Source of the DNA: Mucilaginibacter gossypii
GTDB lineage: Bacteria; Bacteroidota; Bacteroidia; Sphingobacteriales; Sphingobacteriaceae
NCBI RefSeq assembly: GCF_900100945.1
Contig: NZ_FNCG01000013.1
Coordinates: 152,664 to 216,663, forward strand
DNA length: 64,000 bases
Direction of reading: 5' to 3'
Position 1 is the first letter of the stretch, and the number at the start of each line of letters is the position of its first letter. Shown here piece by piece: positions 1 through 8,832 of the stretch. The translations under genes and the position numbers were made by a program. Below the pieces are notes generated by a model. That model did not search any database, had not been told where the DNA came from, and saw nothing but the letters and a program-made list of their open reading frames with translations.

Positions 1-1094
1 CCTTTCCCAAAGGCATTGGTTGATGTAAGTGCAATGATGGTGTCATCATTAAGCACACACAACGCATTCCACAATCCGTGTTTGTTAAGCGGAATATCAA
101 ACGGCGTTGGTACGCTTACAAAATCCTTAGCATCATTATTACCTAAAGCTACCTGCATACAAGCCTGCTCCCAGTTATGGTTGCGGTTTTGCGTACTTTG
201 ATAGGATAGTACTGTTTCGCCGCTGAGCAGTTGCCTTAAATAAGGCGCTCCGGCGTAAACTGTATCCTGCAATTTGGGTGTGAGCGCGTATGTGCGTTCG
301 GTATCATCGGGGCCAACCGTTTTTTTCCAATTTTGGCCGATGCTGTTGCGGATGATAGACGGTTTAAAAGTTGCACCGGCATTATCCTCTATCGAAAAAG
401 CAATTTCATTTTTTCCTTTCAGGATGACTGGTACCGGCATACCATCCCTATGGCCCGGTCTGAAAGATACAATTTGAGGCTGTTTTGTCCAGCTTAAGCC
501 GTTATCCTTCGACCGGAATATGGAAATATTTTGCTCGTTTGATTTGGTGTAGACACCCTCGTTTGAAAAGAACAACTGGATCTCGCCCGATGGCAATTGA
601 ATCTGCGATGGCTCCCAGCAGCCATCATCAAAATTATAACGAGCCTGATAAATCAGGCGTTCATCCGTCCAGGTTTTGCCTTTATCGTAGCTCTTTTTTG
701 TGCAGATGGCAAAGTGTTTGGTTGTATCCCAAGCACCGTTTACTTTGTGTGGGCGAGGGTTGTATGATGCCAGGAATGAATGATCTTTCAACTCCAGTAT
801 CTCGGGCACTGCCATGTTTACGCCCGGCACTGGCCGGGCAATTATTACAGGAGGCTTCCAGCTTTTACCTAAATCAGTACTTGTAATGCATTCAATACCT
901 CCGGCACTTTCATAAACACAAAACAGGTTGCCATTACTCAACTGGATCATGCGGGCGTAATTGCCGTTTTTGCTCCCCACCTGTTTTAAGGTGGTTTGAT
1001 CCCAGGCAATGGTTTTATTGTTAACGGCATAGTGTTGCCCCAGAACCATCACCGGGGCAAACACACCCATTAACCAAATGAATATCTGCCGCAT
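1..1094 (-). CDS. Sialidase-like Asp-box (BNR repeat) exported hydrolase, partial
   Basis: The reading frame is open from an ATG at 1094 down to base 1, so the C-terminus lies outside the window. The first residues (MRQIFIWLMGVFAPVMVLG) form a signal peptide. At least three Asp-box motifs of the S-x-D-x-G-x-x-W type are visible (STDLGKSW, SYDKGKTW, SKDNGLSW), the hallmark of the six-bladed propeller of exo-alpha-sialidases (GH33) and related BNR proteins. The catalytic Arg triad cannot be assigned from this fragment, so sialidase activity is unproven; many Bacteroidota PUL proteins of this fold act on other sugars or are uncharacterised. It starts 33 bases after the stop of the upstream propeller hydrolase and is probably the last or a late gene of the SusC-led operon. 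Confidence 0.75.
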   Translation of the reverse strand, partial: MRQIFIWLMGVFAPVMVLGQHYAVNNKTIAWDQTTLKQVGSKNGNYARMIQLSNGNLFCVYESAGGIECITSTDLGKSWKPPVIIARPVPGVNMAVPEILELKDHSFLASYNPRPHKVNGAWDTTKHFAICTKKSYDKGKTWTDERLIYQARYNFDDGCWEPSQIQLPSGEIQLFFSNEGVYTKSNEQNISIFRSKDNGLSWTKQPQIVSFRPGHRDGMPVPVILKGKNEIAFSIEDNAGATFKPSIIRNSIGQNWKKTVGPDDTERTYALTPKLQDTVYAGAPYLRQLLSGETVLSYQSTQNRNHNWEQACMQVALGNNDAKDFVSVPTPFDIPLNKHGLWNALCVLNDDTIIALTSTNAFGK

Positions 1095-1127
1095 AACCAA
1101 TTATATTTTCTATATTTTTGTCGATAG

Positions 1128-2168
1128 TTATTTGACATCGGCCAACCAAAAACCGAATGGCTTATCCCTGTCGCAAATCAATGTTTCGCCGTTAAACTCC
1201 AATTCGGCAGCATGGATGGATGTGCGCTTGGTTGTATAGCTGTAGGCACCATCGGCATCAAGCCCACCATCTTCAAAATGCTTTTTACGACCGGGGTGGG
1301 TAAAGTAAATGATATAAGCATGGCCTTCACTTACTATCACATCGGCGTGAGCTCCTGTTGGTGTATCTTCCGGCCGATGACCAGGCTTATCCAGCACCAA
1401 GCCCTGATGCTCCCAGGTTTTGGCATCTTTTGATCTGTAGACACGCTGACCTTGCCACTCATCGGTAATCATCCAGTAATAATCTTTAAACCGGAAGATC
1501 TTTGGCCCTTCATGTGCGCGGCCTTCAATAGCAGGTTTATCATCAGCTTTCCAGTTTACCAGATCATTACTTTCGGCAGTCATGGTGATGCTGCCCAGCT
1601 TTTGATCCTTGTACCACATGTGCCATTTGCCATCGGGCAGTTTCATTAGTGTTGGGTCGATGATATTATGATCCGGCAAATTCAGCGGGCCCGCGTATTT
1701 CCAGTCCCAAAGGTTTTTACTGGTGTAATGTACCAGGTGCGAATCGCCGCCCCACTGGCTGTACACTCCGGGGATATATACTACAAACATGTGGTATACG
1801 CCTTTATCAAAAACCACATCGGGTGCCCAAAAAGTGTTTTGACCTCGCTCATGCTCCAGGTTCAGCGCACCACGATAAACCCAGGTATGCCCGTGATCCT
1901 TCGAAGTGGCAACACCAATAGCGGTACCGTAACAAAATGCTACTCCCGGCGATTGTACGTTGGCCCGGCGCTGGGTATATAACATTGCCCACTCTTTTTC
2001 GGCTTTGTTATAAACCAAAACAGGATCGGCAGCGCCATCGTAAATCGGGTCGCGGTACAGCGGTGATGGGGGCTGATTTTTAACCTCAGCATCCTGTGCC
2101 AGGGCGGCAAAACCAGCCATCATCATTAAACCGCATAGTATTCCTTTTATCATGGATGCATTTTTCAT
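1128..2168 (-). CDS. Five-bladed beta-propeller glycoside hydrolase (GH43/GH32-like clan)
   Basis: A 346-residue protein with a signal peptide (MIKGILCGLMMMAGFAALAQ). The blade pattern is typical of five-bladed propeller glycosidases: an early acidic motif in YDGAADPVLVYN, FWAPDVVFDKGVYHMFVV, IIDPTLMKLPDGKWHMWYKD in the middle, and EGPKIFRFKDYYWMITDEW where these enzymes carry their general acid. The Asp, Asp and Glu of these motifs would be the catalytic triad by analogy with GH43/GH32/GH117. I cannot name the exact family or sugar. The ATG overlaps the stop codon of the GH127 gene (TAATG at 2170-2166), which points to translational coupling, and the protein probably acts in the periplasm on oligosaccharides released in the same locus. 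Confidence 0.7.
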   Translation of the reverse strand: MKNASMIKGILCGLMMMAGFAALAQDAEVKNQPPSPLYRDPIYDGAADPVLVYNKAEKEWAMLYTQRRANVQSPGVAFCYGTAIGVATSKDHGHTWVYRGALNLEHERGQNTFWAPDVVFDKGVYHMFVVYIPGVYSQWGGDSHLVHYTSKNLWDWKYAGPLNLPDHNIIDPTLMKLPDGKWHMWYKDQKLGSITMTAESNDLVNWKADDKPAIEGRAHEGPKIFRFKDYYWMITDEWQGQRVYRSKDAKTWEHQGLVLDKPGHRPEDTPTGAHADVIVSEGHAYIIYFTHPGRKKHFEDGGLDADGAYSYTTKRTSIHAAELEFNGETLICDRDKPFGFWLADVK

Positions 2169-4240
2169 TATTCAGCAACCGGAAAAGCCGAGATCCTTAA
2201 CCTTGCACCACCCATCGGCACCAGCGTAAGCTCTTTAGAAGGTTCTGCTGTTTTCACCGGACTTTGCGGCAATACACCGCATAAGCCCGTTTCATCAATT
2301 TTCCAATCGGGTAGCTGTTTTCCCTTAGCTTTTAATTCAATAGGCGCATTAGCGTTGGTAAAAGGGTTATTATCCTTTGGCCATGCGCGGTGAATAACCT
2401 CTATTGATTTTTCAGGGTGTTGCTCATCTATCAGCAAACCATAGTTCCATGGCGATGCAGCGTAGATATTGTAAGAAGGCCATTTTTGAGGATCGGCGCC
2501 CGGCTGCCAGTGCGAATCGCCCTGAGCATCTTTCAGGTTATCTCCTTTGGTATATTGCTCTTCTATTTTCAAAGAATAGGTAAGCGGGCCATAGCTAACA
2601 CTTACGCTATTTTTGTTTTTAGCCCATTCCTTCACCTTAAGCTGCATTGGCAACTGAAGCGTTACTTTATCGCCATTTTTCCAGTTTTTAGCTAAGCGGA
2701 TATAATAGCCTGTTGAGGTATTTACATCTACAGCGACGCCATTAACTTTTACCGATGCGCCTTTGCACCATTCAGGTATGCGCAGGTAAAGCGGAAAATC
2801 AACTGCTTTAGGTGTAGTAACCGTAAAGTTGATCTGATCTTGGAAAGGATAGTGGCTTGTTTCTGCGATGCTTACCGCAGTGCCATTACCAACTTTTGCG
2901 TTCACCTTACCTTCGGTATAAAGCAAGGCGGCAACGCCATTATCAGGAGTAGCCATCCAGCTGTTTTCGGCATAATATACCCAGCCTGCGGCATGGTTAT
3001 GCTGGCAACAGCGGCTACCAAAAGGATTCATCATTAAAAACGGACCTTCATTGGCAATGCCCGGGTGGTGGTTTTTACCATCACTCACCACCATGTTAGG
3101 TGCAGTTAGATAACGTAAAGCACGATAATCGGGCATAAAGGCAGCCGGGAAGGTATTGAAAGCTACGTCCTCGCAATTCTCTGCCCAGAAACGGTCGCCG
3201 GTATTGCCCAATAACATCTGGTCGGATGTCATTTGCTCTACCAAACCACAGGTTTCTACTGCCTGACGCGGATCATCATAACCTTTACGGGCATTTTCAT
3301 CGGCACCGAACATACCGCCCGGAACCTGGCCATAGATATCACGAATCAGTTTGAAATCGTTATAGGTAGCATCCAGATCTTTTTTATCATGACTTTGCAG
3401 GTAATAAGTTGCCGGCTCACGGAAACACTGAGCTACGTTAACATTATGCCAGTTGGGCAGGTTATTAGCCTGGCGCCAGTCGGCTGTATTTTTGTCAAGT
3501 TTGGTAGCTAAGTCAAGCAAAAACTTATCGCCGGTGCGGTTATACAGCCAGTAAACGCTTAGCATGTTATCGCCGCCGCGGCTGTTTTCCCAGTAATCTT
3601 CCAAAAATTTATTATCAGGCGTAGCTAACTCATACTTAAAGTATTTTGTCATGAAAGGGATAACGCGGGGATCTTTGGTGTATTCGTAATATGATTGCAG
3701 GCACCAAAGCATCGGCATGTTAGTCCAAAGGTCGCGATTACCGTTATGTTCAACCGCTGGACCAAAATCACCGTTGTCACGCTGATTATTCAATACTGCA
3801 TCAATCCAAAATTTGGTTTCGGCAATCATCTCTTTATCCTTCAGCGTGTAAGCTATATCGGCATAACCTTTTAGCCAGTAGGGAAGTTCTTCCCAACCAT
3901 ATTCACCTTTGCCCTCTTTGTTAAGCCAGGCATTGTTGGTTTTTGAAAGCCATACGCTGATCTCGCCCAGGTTACCTGTTAAGCCGTCGCGCTGCAGCTC
4001 CATCATTTTTTTTAGCCAGCCGCCGGCTTCAATGCTACCTGTAGGCAATTTGGTAAAATATTGTCTTTGCAAGGGGGCGCGGTTGTTTATATAAAAAGCA
4101 TTCGCGCCTTTGTTATCAACCGTTGTTACTGTGGTTGCTTTCACGCCCTGGGCATTCACAGTTGCAAAGCCCGCACAGATCATGGCCACAGAAAGACAAA
4201 CTTCCCTGCGTATTAATTTTATACTGTTTTTTATAGTCAT
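2168..4240 (-). CDS. GH127/DUF1680-type beta-L-arabinofuranosidase
   Basis: A 690-residue exported protein (signal peptide ending near TVNAQG) with the (alpha/alpha)6 barrel pattern of the DUF1680/GH127/GH146 group. In characterised GH127 enzymes one Glu and three Cys bind zinc, and one of the Cys is the nucleophile. The same set is visible here: Glu329 and Cys331 in ETCGLVEQM, and Cys411-Cys412 in SRCCQHNHAAGW. The expected activity is removal of beta-L-arabinofuranose from plant glycans such as pectin side chains or hydroxyproline-rich glycoproteins. The length fits the family. The gene starts 12 bases after the GH2 stop and its stop overlaps the next start, so GH2, GH127 and the propeller hydrolase are one tight operon. 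Exact family (127 versus 146 or a sister) is not resolved. Confidence 0.85.
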   Translation of the reverse strand: MTIKNSIKLIRREVCLSVAMICAGFATVNAQGVKATTVTTVDNKGANAFYINNRAPLQRQYFTKLPTGSIEAGGWLKKMMELQRDGLTGNLGEISVWLSKTNNAWLNKEGKGEYGWEELPYWLKGYADIAYTLKDKEMIAETKFWIDAVLNNQRDNGDFGPAVEHNGNRDLWTNMPMLWCLQSYYEYTKDPRVIPFMTKYFKYELATPDNKFLEDYWENSRGGDNMLSVYWLYNRTGDKFLLDLATKLDKNTADWRQANNLPNWHNVNVAQCFREPATYYLQSHDKKDLDATYNDFKLIRDIYGQVPGGMFGADENARKGYDDPRQAVETCGLVEQMTSDQMLLGNTGDRFWAENCEDVAFNTFPAAFMPDYRALRYLTAPNMVVSDGKNHHPGIANEGPFLMMNPFGSRCCQHNHAAGWVYYAENSWMATPDNGVAALLYTEGKVNAKVGNGTAVSIAETSHYPFQDQINFTVTTPKAVDFPLYLRIPEWCKGASVKVNGVAVDVNTSTGYYIRLAKNWKNGDKVTLQLPMQLKVKEWAKNKNSVSVSYGPLTYSLKIEEQYTKGDNLKDAQGDSHWQPGADPQKWPSYNIYAASPWNYGLLIDEQHPEKSIEVIHRAWPKDNNPFTNANAPIELKAKGKQLPDWKIDETGLCGVLPQSPVKTAEPSKELTLVPMGGARLRISAFPVAE

Positions 4241-4252
4241 TACGTAAAGATA

Positions 4253-6094
4253 TTATTTCACCAGGGCAGGATCATACAATTTGCTATTGGCTTTTTGTAA
4301 CAATTCAACAGGCATTTTAATAACCTTACGGTCATAAGTCATGAAGCCGTTCACTTCGCCCTCCACATCTGTTGTTTGTGTATATACTGCTGCCGAAAGA
4401 CCAACCTTAATCAACTCCTGTAACCTGTCGGTAAAGGTTGAATATCTTTTAAACAGGTCGTCGCCGTTTTTGAAGTTTTGATACCCCCAGTTTTTGTTAG
4501 CCTGCCAGGTATGGCCGTCAACCGGCCAGCCCAAACCACCAAACTCGCCAAGTACCACGGCTTTGGTTTTACCGAAAATCTCGGGACGTGGCATAGCAGG
4601 GTGCGGATAGTTATGCAAATCGACAATGTTACCGGTATCGTAGAAGTTGCCACCGCTGGCACTGTTCACCAAACGTGATGGGTCTTTTTTCATCGTCCAT
4701 TCGGTGATCTCCACGGTTTTAAACTGGCCCCATGCTTCGTTGAACGGTGTCCATACCACAATGCATGGGTAGTTGTATAATGAGTTCATGATTGCATTCC
4801 ACTCTTTACGGTAGTAGCCTTCAGATTCCGGAGTACGCTGCTGATCGGTAGCGCCGTCAAGCACACCCGGGCGATTTTCCCAATGGTTACCTAAATCGCC
4901 GCTCGGCATATCCTGCCAAAGCAGCATACCTGTTTTATCGCAGTAAGCATAGTAACGTGCAGGTTCAACTTTAATGTGCTTACGGATCATGTTAAAGCCC
5001 ATTTCCTTAAGCTTATCAATATCAAAGCTCATGGCCTCATATGTTGGCGGGGTGTATAAACCATCAGGCCACCAACCCTGATCAAGCGGGCCATATTGAA
5101 ATACAAATTTGTTGTTCAGCAACATACGCTGGATACCATTAGCATCGGCACCAAGCGAAATTTTACGCATAGCAAAGTAGCTGCCTATTTCGTCAACCGC
5201 TTTGTTATTGCGGATAAGGGCAACTTTCAGGTCATACAAAAACGGATCGGTAGTTGACCATAAGTGCTGATCTTTGATATCCAGCACGGCGGTTTCGCTG
5301 GCATCAATCGTTTTTTCGGATACAAGGGTTTTGCCGCTCCAGGCGCTGATCTTCAGTTTATCGCCCGGCTGGCTATTTGAAACTTCGGCAGATACCGATA
5401 GTGTGTGATCGTCAATGTTAGGGGTTTGTTTGGTGGCTTCAATGTGTGTTTTAGCTACACCTTCCAACCAAACGGTTTGCCAGATACCGGTAACAGGAGT
5501 GTACCAGATCCCTTCGGGCTTTTTAACTTGTTTACCACGCGGCTGCGGACCATCGTCTGTTGGGTCCCATACGCTTACGGTAATTTCTTGCTTTGAACCG
5601 CCTTTTAACAAAGGGGTAATATTAAATGTAAAAGGATCAAAGCCGCCTTCATGGATACCGGCGCTTTTTCCGTTTACAAATACTTCGGTACGCCAGTCAA
5701 CCGCACCAAAATGCAGCAGTACGTCTTTACCTTTTAATGTTTTGTTTAAGTTGATGGTGGTTTTATACCACAACATGCTATCCTTACCAACCGTTTTACC
5801 TACACCAGATAGCGCCGACTCGACCGCGAAAGGCACCAGGATCTTTCCTTCATATTTTGCAGGCCCTGTGGTTGCTTTAGGCACTATGACATAGTTCCAT
5901 AAACCATTGAGGTTTTGCCAGTTGCCGCGTACCAATTGCGGGCGCGGATATTCGGGTAGGGGTGCCTTAGGGTCAACCTTTTCGGCCCAGGGGGTTGTGA
6001 TCCTGTCTTTTATCAAATGCCATTCGCCTTGCTGTGCATTGGCAGATAAATAGGTAGAAATAAAAAGAGACAGGCAAAGCGATAGTTTCTTCAT
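4253..6094 (-). CDS. Glycoside hydrolase family 2 protein
   Basis: A 613-residue exported enzyme (signal peptide ending at ANAQ) with the GH2 layout: N-terminal sugar-binding jelly roll (about 45-210, including WQNLNGLWNYVIV), an immunoglobulin-like sandwich (about 215-310) and a TIM barrel (about 320-605). The acid/base is probably Glu453 in TPFNEAWGQ and the nucleophile Glu517 in VVLGEFGGLGW, both in the expected strand 4 and strand 7 contexts. It is shorter than classical beta-galactosidases and lacks their C-terminal domains, as many PUL GH2 enzymes do. The sugar cannot be read from sequence; beta-galactosidase, beta-glucuronidase and related activities are possible. A terminator-like hairpin separates it from the DUF3823 gene upstream. 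Confidence 0.85.
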   Translation of the reverse strand: MKKLSLCLSLFISTYLSANAQQGEWHLIKDRITTPWAEKVDPKAPLPEYPRPQLVRGNWQNLNGLWNYVIVPKATTGPAKYEGKILVPFAVESALSGVGKTVGKDSMLWYKTTINLNKTLKGKDVLLHFGAVDWRTEVFVNGKSAGIHEGGFDPFTFNITPLLKGGSKQEITVSVWDPTDDGPQPRGKQVKKPEGIWYTPVTGIWQTVWLEGVAKTHIEATKQTPNIDDHTLSVSAEVSNSQPGDKLKISAWSGKTLVSEKTIDASETAVLDIKDQHLWSTTDPFLYDLKVALIRNNKAVDEIGSYFAMRKISLGADANGIQRMLLNNKFVFQYGPLDQGWWPDGLYTPPTYEAMSFDIDKLKEMGFNMIRKHIKVEPARYYAYCDKTGMLLWQDMPSGDLGNHWENRPGVLDGATDQQRTPESEGYYRKEWNAIMNSLYNYPCIVVWTPFNEAWGQFKTVEITEWTMKKDPSRLVNSASGGNFYDTGNIVDLHNYPHPAMPRPEIFGKTKAVVLGEFGGLGWPVDGHTWQANKNWGYQNFKNGDDLFKRYSTFTDRLQELIKVGLSAAVYTQTTDVEGEVNGFMTYDRKVIKMPVELLQKANSKLYDPALVK

Positions 6095-6145
6095 CAGTTA
6101 AATGGTGTGTAAGGATATTATGTTAATTTAAATTATGCAGGGATA

Positions 6146-6177
6146 TAAAAATGGCCCCCACCGCAACGGCAGGGGCC
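6146..6177 (-). terminator. Terminator-like hairpin between the Sus genes and the hydrolases
   Basis: Read on the minus strand, GGCCCC (6177-6172) pairs with GGGGCC (6158-6153), with extra pairing inside (CCG/CGG), followed directly by ATTTTTAT. It lies in the 89-base space between the DUF3823 stop (6184) and the GH2 start (6094). It could end most transcripts of the SusC-SusD-DUF3823 part and lower expression of the downstream hydrolases, or act as an RNA processing signal. Confidence 0.65.
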
Positions 6178-6183
6178 GGTAAT

Positions 6184-6900
6184 TTATTGTATGGTTATTT
6201 TTGACACTGGTGAGAAAACAAGATCTTCAACACCGGCAATTTTTAAACCAATACGTGCAAATACATAATTCTGAGTAGGAGTTATAGTAGGCACGTCAAA
6301 GCTCAAACTCAGGTTGGTCATACTTGTAATGGCAGAACCTGCAATTGATGGCGGATCGCCATCACCTATACGGTAACCACCTGACACAAACTGTGTTTTG
6401 TTAACATATAAATAAACACGATCGATGTTTTTTGCATTAGCATCAGTGATTATTTTCTGTATATCAAAAGTAGCTGTTACTTTTCTGCCGGTTGCTGTAA
6501 ACTTGGCATTTTGTACCAGGTAATAAGGGGTTACCTCAATATCAACTGTTTGGCTGCCTTTTAGGTTTACGGTTAAACTATCGCGGGTGCCGGCCGGTAA
6601 CTCTTTCCACATAAAGGGGCCCTGGTTTGCAGGGATAGTGAATTTGTAGGTACCATCAAACAATAACTGCGCATAGTTACCATCGGGATCAAAGGTTCCC
6701 TGTATGGCCGATTTTGTTGCAAAACCTGGTTGATATATTTGGTAAGGGACAGCGTTATACTCAACGTTTATAGCTTCTCCTTTGTAAACCAACCTGCCGC
6801 TCAGTCTTGATGTGGGCGCATCGTAATTGTCTTTCTTACAGCCCGAGGCAGCAAGAAAAAGCCCGATTAAAATATGATGAAACTTGATTTTCATAAACAC
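6184..6900 (-). CDS. DUF3823 domain lipoprotein (SusE-position surface glycan protein)
   Basis: A 238-residue lipoprotein: the signal peptide ends in a lipobox with Cys before KKDNYDAPTS. The body matches the two-part DUF3823 architecture: an N-terminal carboxypeptidase-regulatory-like beta domain with FDPDGNYAQLLFDGTYKFT and a C-terminal domain from about residue 125. In Bacteroidota these proteins sit right after SusD and are thought to be outer-surface glycan binding proteins, in the role that SusE/SusF play in the starch system. It starts 13 bases after the SusD stop, so it is cotranscribed. An ATG two codons later (MKIKF) is an equally good start. Confidence 0.85.
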   Translation of the reverse strand: MFMKIKFHHILIGLFLAASGCKKDNYDAPTSRLSGRLVYKGEAINVEYNAVPYQIYQPGFATKSAIQGTFDPDGNYAQLLFDGTYKFTIPANQGPFMWKELPAGTRDSLTVNLKGSQTVDIEVTPYYLVQNAKFTATGRKVTATFDIQKIITDANAKNIDRVYLYVNKTQFVSGGYRIGDGDPPSIAGSAITSMTNLSLSFDVPTITPTQNYVFARIGLKIAGVEDLVFSPVSKITIQ

Positions 6901-6913
6901 TTTTCTTTAACTC

Positions 6914-8809
6914 TTATTGATTTGGTTGTTTAACAATTTTCGGGTTTGCTGCTATAACATCGTCACCAATGCGTGAATAGTAGTTACCCAACAGGAACCT
7001 GTTTGAACCTGTAACCGGCGATGGTTTTGTTTCCTTAAATATCCACTTTCCGTTGTTAACATCACCAGGATTATAATATTTATATGGCCACAAGCCAAAT
7101 GGTTGCGTACTACGTTTAGTTGCCTTACCAATATTAGTAACCAAGTCAGCAACTGACATTGAGTTACCATCCCAAACGGCATCAGCAATTCTCCAGCGTT
7201 TCATATCAAATAAAGTATGACCTTCAAAAGCAAGTTCAACACGGCGCTCATGAACAATACGGTCAAAATAATTAGCTGCGGTAAGCACCAATGGAGTAGT
7301 AAGGCCAGCCCTTACACGCACTTGGTTTAAGTAGCCTGAAGCCTCTGCATAATTACCTAATTCGGCATCTGCTTCGGCAGCGTTCAGCAATACTTCGGCG
7401 TAGCGGTAACGGATAAAGTTAACATCACTACCACGGCCACGGCGACCAGAACCTACAGTTGGATCAAGGTATTTGCGGATATAAAAACCGGTTTGAGTAC
7501 GGAATTCTGCGCCGTTAACCGGGCCATCTTTACCTACAACCTGTACTTTACCCAAGCCCGGAACATCCTGTGTAATAGTAGCATCGCTGCTTGATATAAC
7601 AGTACCGTTACCTAATTGATAACCTGCATATACCTCGGTACGTTTACCTTTAAACAATCCATTAGGCAATAATACAGTACCGGCAAGCCTTGCATCCCTG
7701 CCAGCAAACATATCTAACTGATCGGTATAGTAAATAGGGTTACCTGATCCGTCTTTAGTTGCCATTGGGGCATAAGTATTGTCAAGCTTTTCAAATGCCT
7801 CAACCAGGTTTAATGACGGGTTTAACCTGCCTGCGTCCAAACCTTCGTCTGAAATTGAGAAAGGTTGGTCGTTGGTGGTGAAGCCGTGTGTTTTACCACC
7901 GTTGGCCTTGAAATCCTCAACCCAGATGGACTCCGAGCTGCTTTTATCAAGGAACAAGTTGGCAAAGTTATCGCTTAAATCAGGTAATTGTTTGTAAAGC
8001 GAATAATTACCAGCTGTGCCAGATATAATCTCTTTAGCAGCAGCAAGCGCTTTAGTGTAATAACCGGTAGCAGCACTGGCCGGGATACCTACTTCTCCGC
8101 CAGGCAATGAAACCTGAGGTGTTGTGGCACCATACTTAGCTATTGAAGCAGCATATAAAGCAGCCCTTGATTCCATAGCCAATACAGCAGCAGGGGTAGC
8201 CCTTGATTTTTCAGAAACGTTAACCGGTAATAAACCTTTTATTGCTTCTGCCTCGCTGATGATAAAGTCATAAACTTCCGACTCTTTTGCACGTGGGATC
8301 TGTAAAGCTTCAACGTTGCCAGAGAAATCGTAGTTAAGCGATTTGGTGATCAATGGAACCCCGCCCATTCTTTTTACCAGCTCAAAGTAATACTGAGCGC
8401 GTAAAAAACGGCCTTCGGCAATAAACTGGTTTTTCTGTGCATCTGTTAACTTGGTAGCGGCAGTAGCGCGCTCAATAAATAAGTTCAGATCACGAACATA
8501 TTTATAATCCCATGTACCCCATGAGCCAAAATCCCAGCCTGTACGCTGTACTATATAATAGCTGCCATTTTCTGAAGGGAACGATTCGCTGAAATCAGCA
8601 AATGATGCCCAGCCGTTATCCAGGCCAGAAAAATCATAAACACGGTTATATAGGTCAGCAAGAATGGAAAGTACAAGGTTAGGGTCGGAGAATGCGACAT
8701 CTGAAGTTACCACCTGCTTGGGCGGTACATCCAAAAAGGCACTGTCTTTTTTGCAGGCACCTGTAACTAACAGGAGTGCAAATGTTGATATAATGGTTGT
8801 TTTTTTCAT
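6914..8809 (-). CDS. SusD/RagB family outer-membrane glycan-binding lipoprotein
   Basis: A 631-residue lipoprotein (lipobox LLLVTGACKKDS, acylated Cys at residue 19). It has the SusD pattern: the N-terminal DVPPKQVVTSDVAF segment, the TPR-rich core with ARFLRAQYYFELVKRMGGVPL, and the C-terminal RYAEVLLNAAEADAELGNY and HERRVELAFEGHTLFDMKRW motifs. SusD proteins cap the SusC barrel on the cell surface and deliver oligosaccharides to it. At 631 residues it is somewhat long for the family. It follows SusC by 23 bases. Confidence 0.95.
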   Translation of the reverse strand: MKKTTIISTFALLLVTGACKKDSAFLDVPPKQVVTSDVAFSDPNLVLSILADLYNRVYDFSGLDNGWASFADFSESFPSENGSYYIVQRTGWDFGSWGTWDYKYVRDLNLFIERATAATKLTDAQKNQFIAEGRFLRAQYYFELVKRMGGVPLITKSLNYDFSGNVEALQIPRAKESEVYDFIISEAEAIKGLLPVNVSEKSRATPAAVLAMESRAALYAASIAKYGATTPQVSLPGGEVGIPASAATGYYTKALAAAKEIISGTAGNYSLYKQLPDLSDNFANLFLDKSSSESIWVEDFKANGGKTHGFTTNDQPFSISDEGLDAGRLNPSLNLVEAFEKLDNTYAPMATKDGSGNPIYYTDQLDMFAGRDARLAGTVLLPNGLFKGKRTEVYAGYQLGNGTVISSSDATITQDVPGLGKVQVVGKDGPVNGAEFRTQTGFYIRKYLDPTVGSGRRGRGSDVNFIRYRYAEVLLNAAEADAELGNYAEASGYLNQVRVRAGLTTPLVLTAANYFDRIVHERRVELAFEGHTLFDMKRWRIADAVWDGNSMSVADLVTNIGKATKRSTQPFGLWPYKYYNPGDVNNGKWIFKETKPSPVTGSNRFLLGNYYSRIGDDVIAANPKIVKQPNQ

Positions 8810-8832
8810 TTGGTTTAAACTTGAGGAATCAA

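Noticed and set aside
485..886. Plus-strand frame of 133 codons
   Set aside because: It is antisense to the sialidase-like gene, whose Asp-box motifs and signal peptide show the minus strand is coding.
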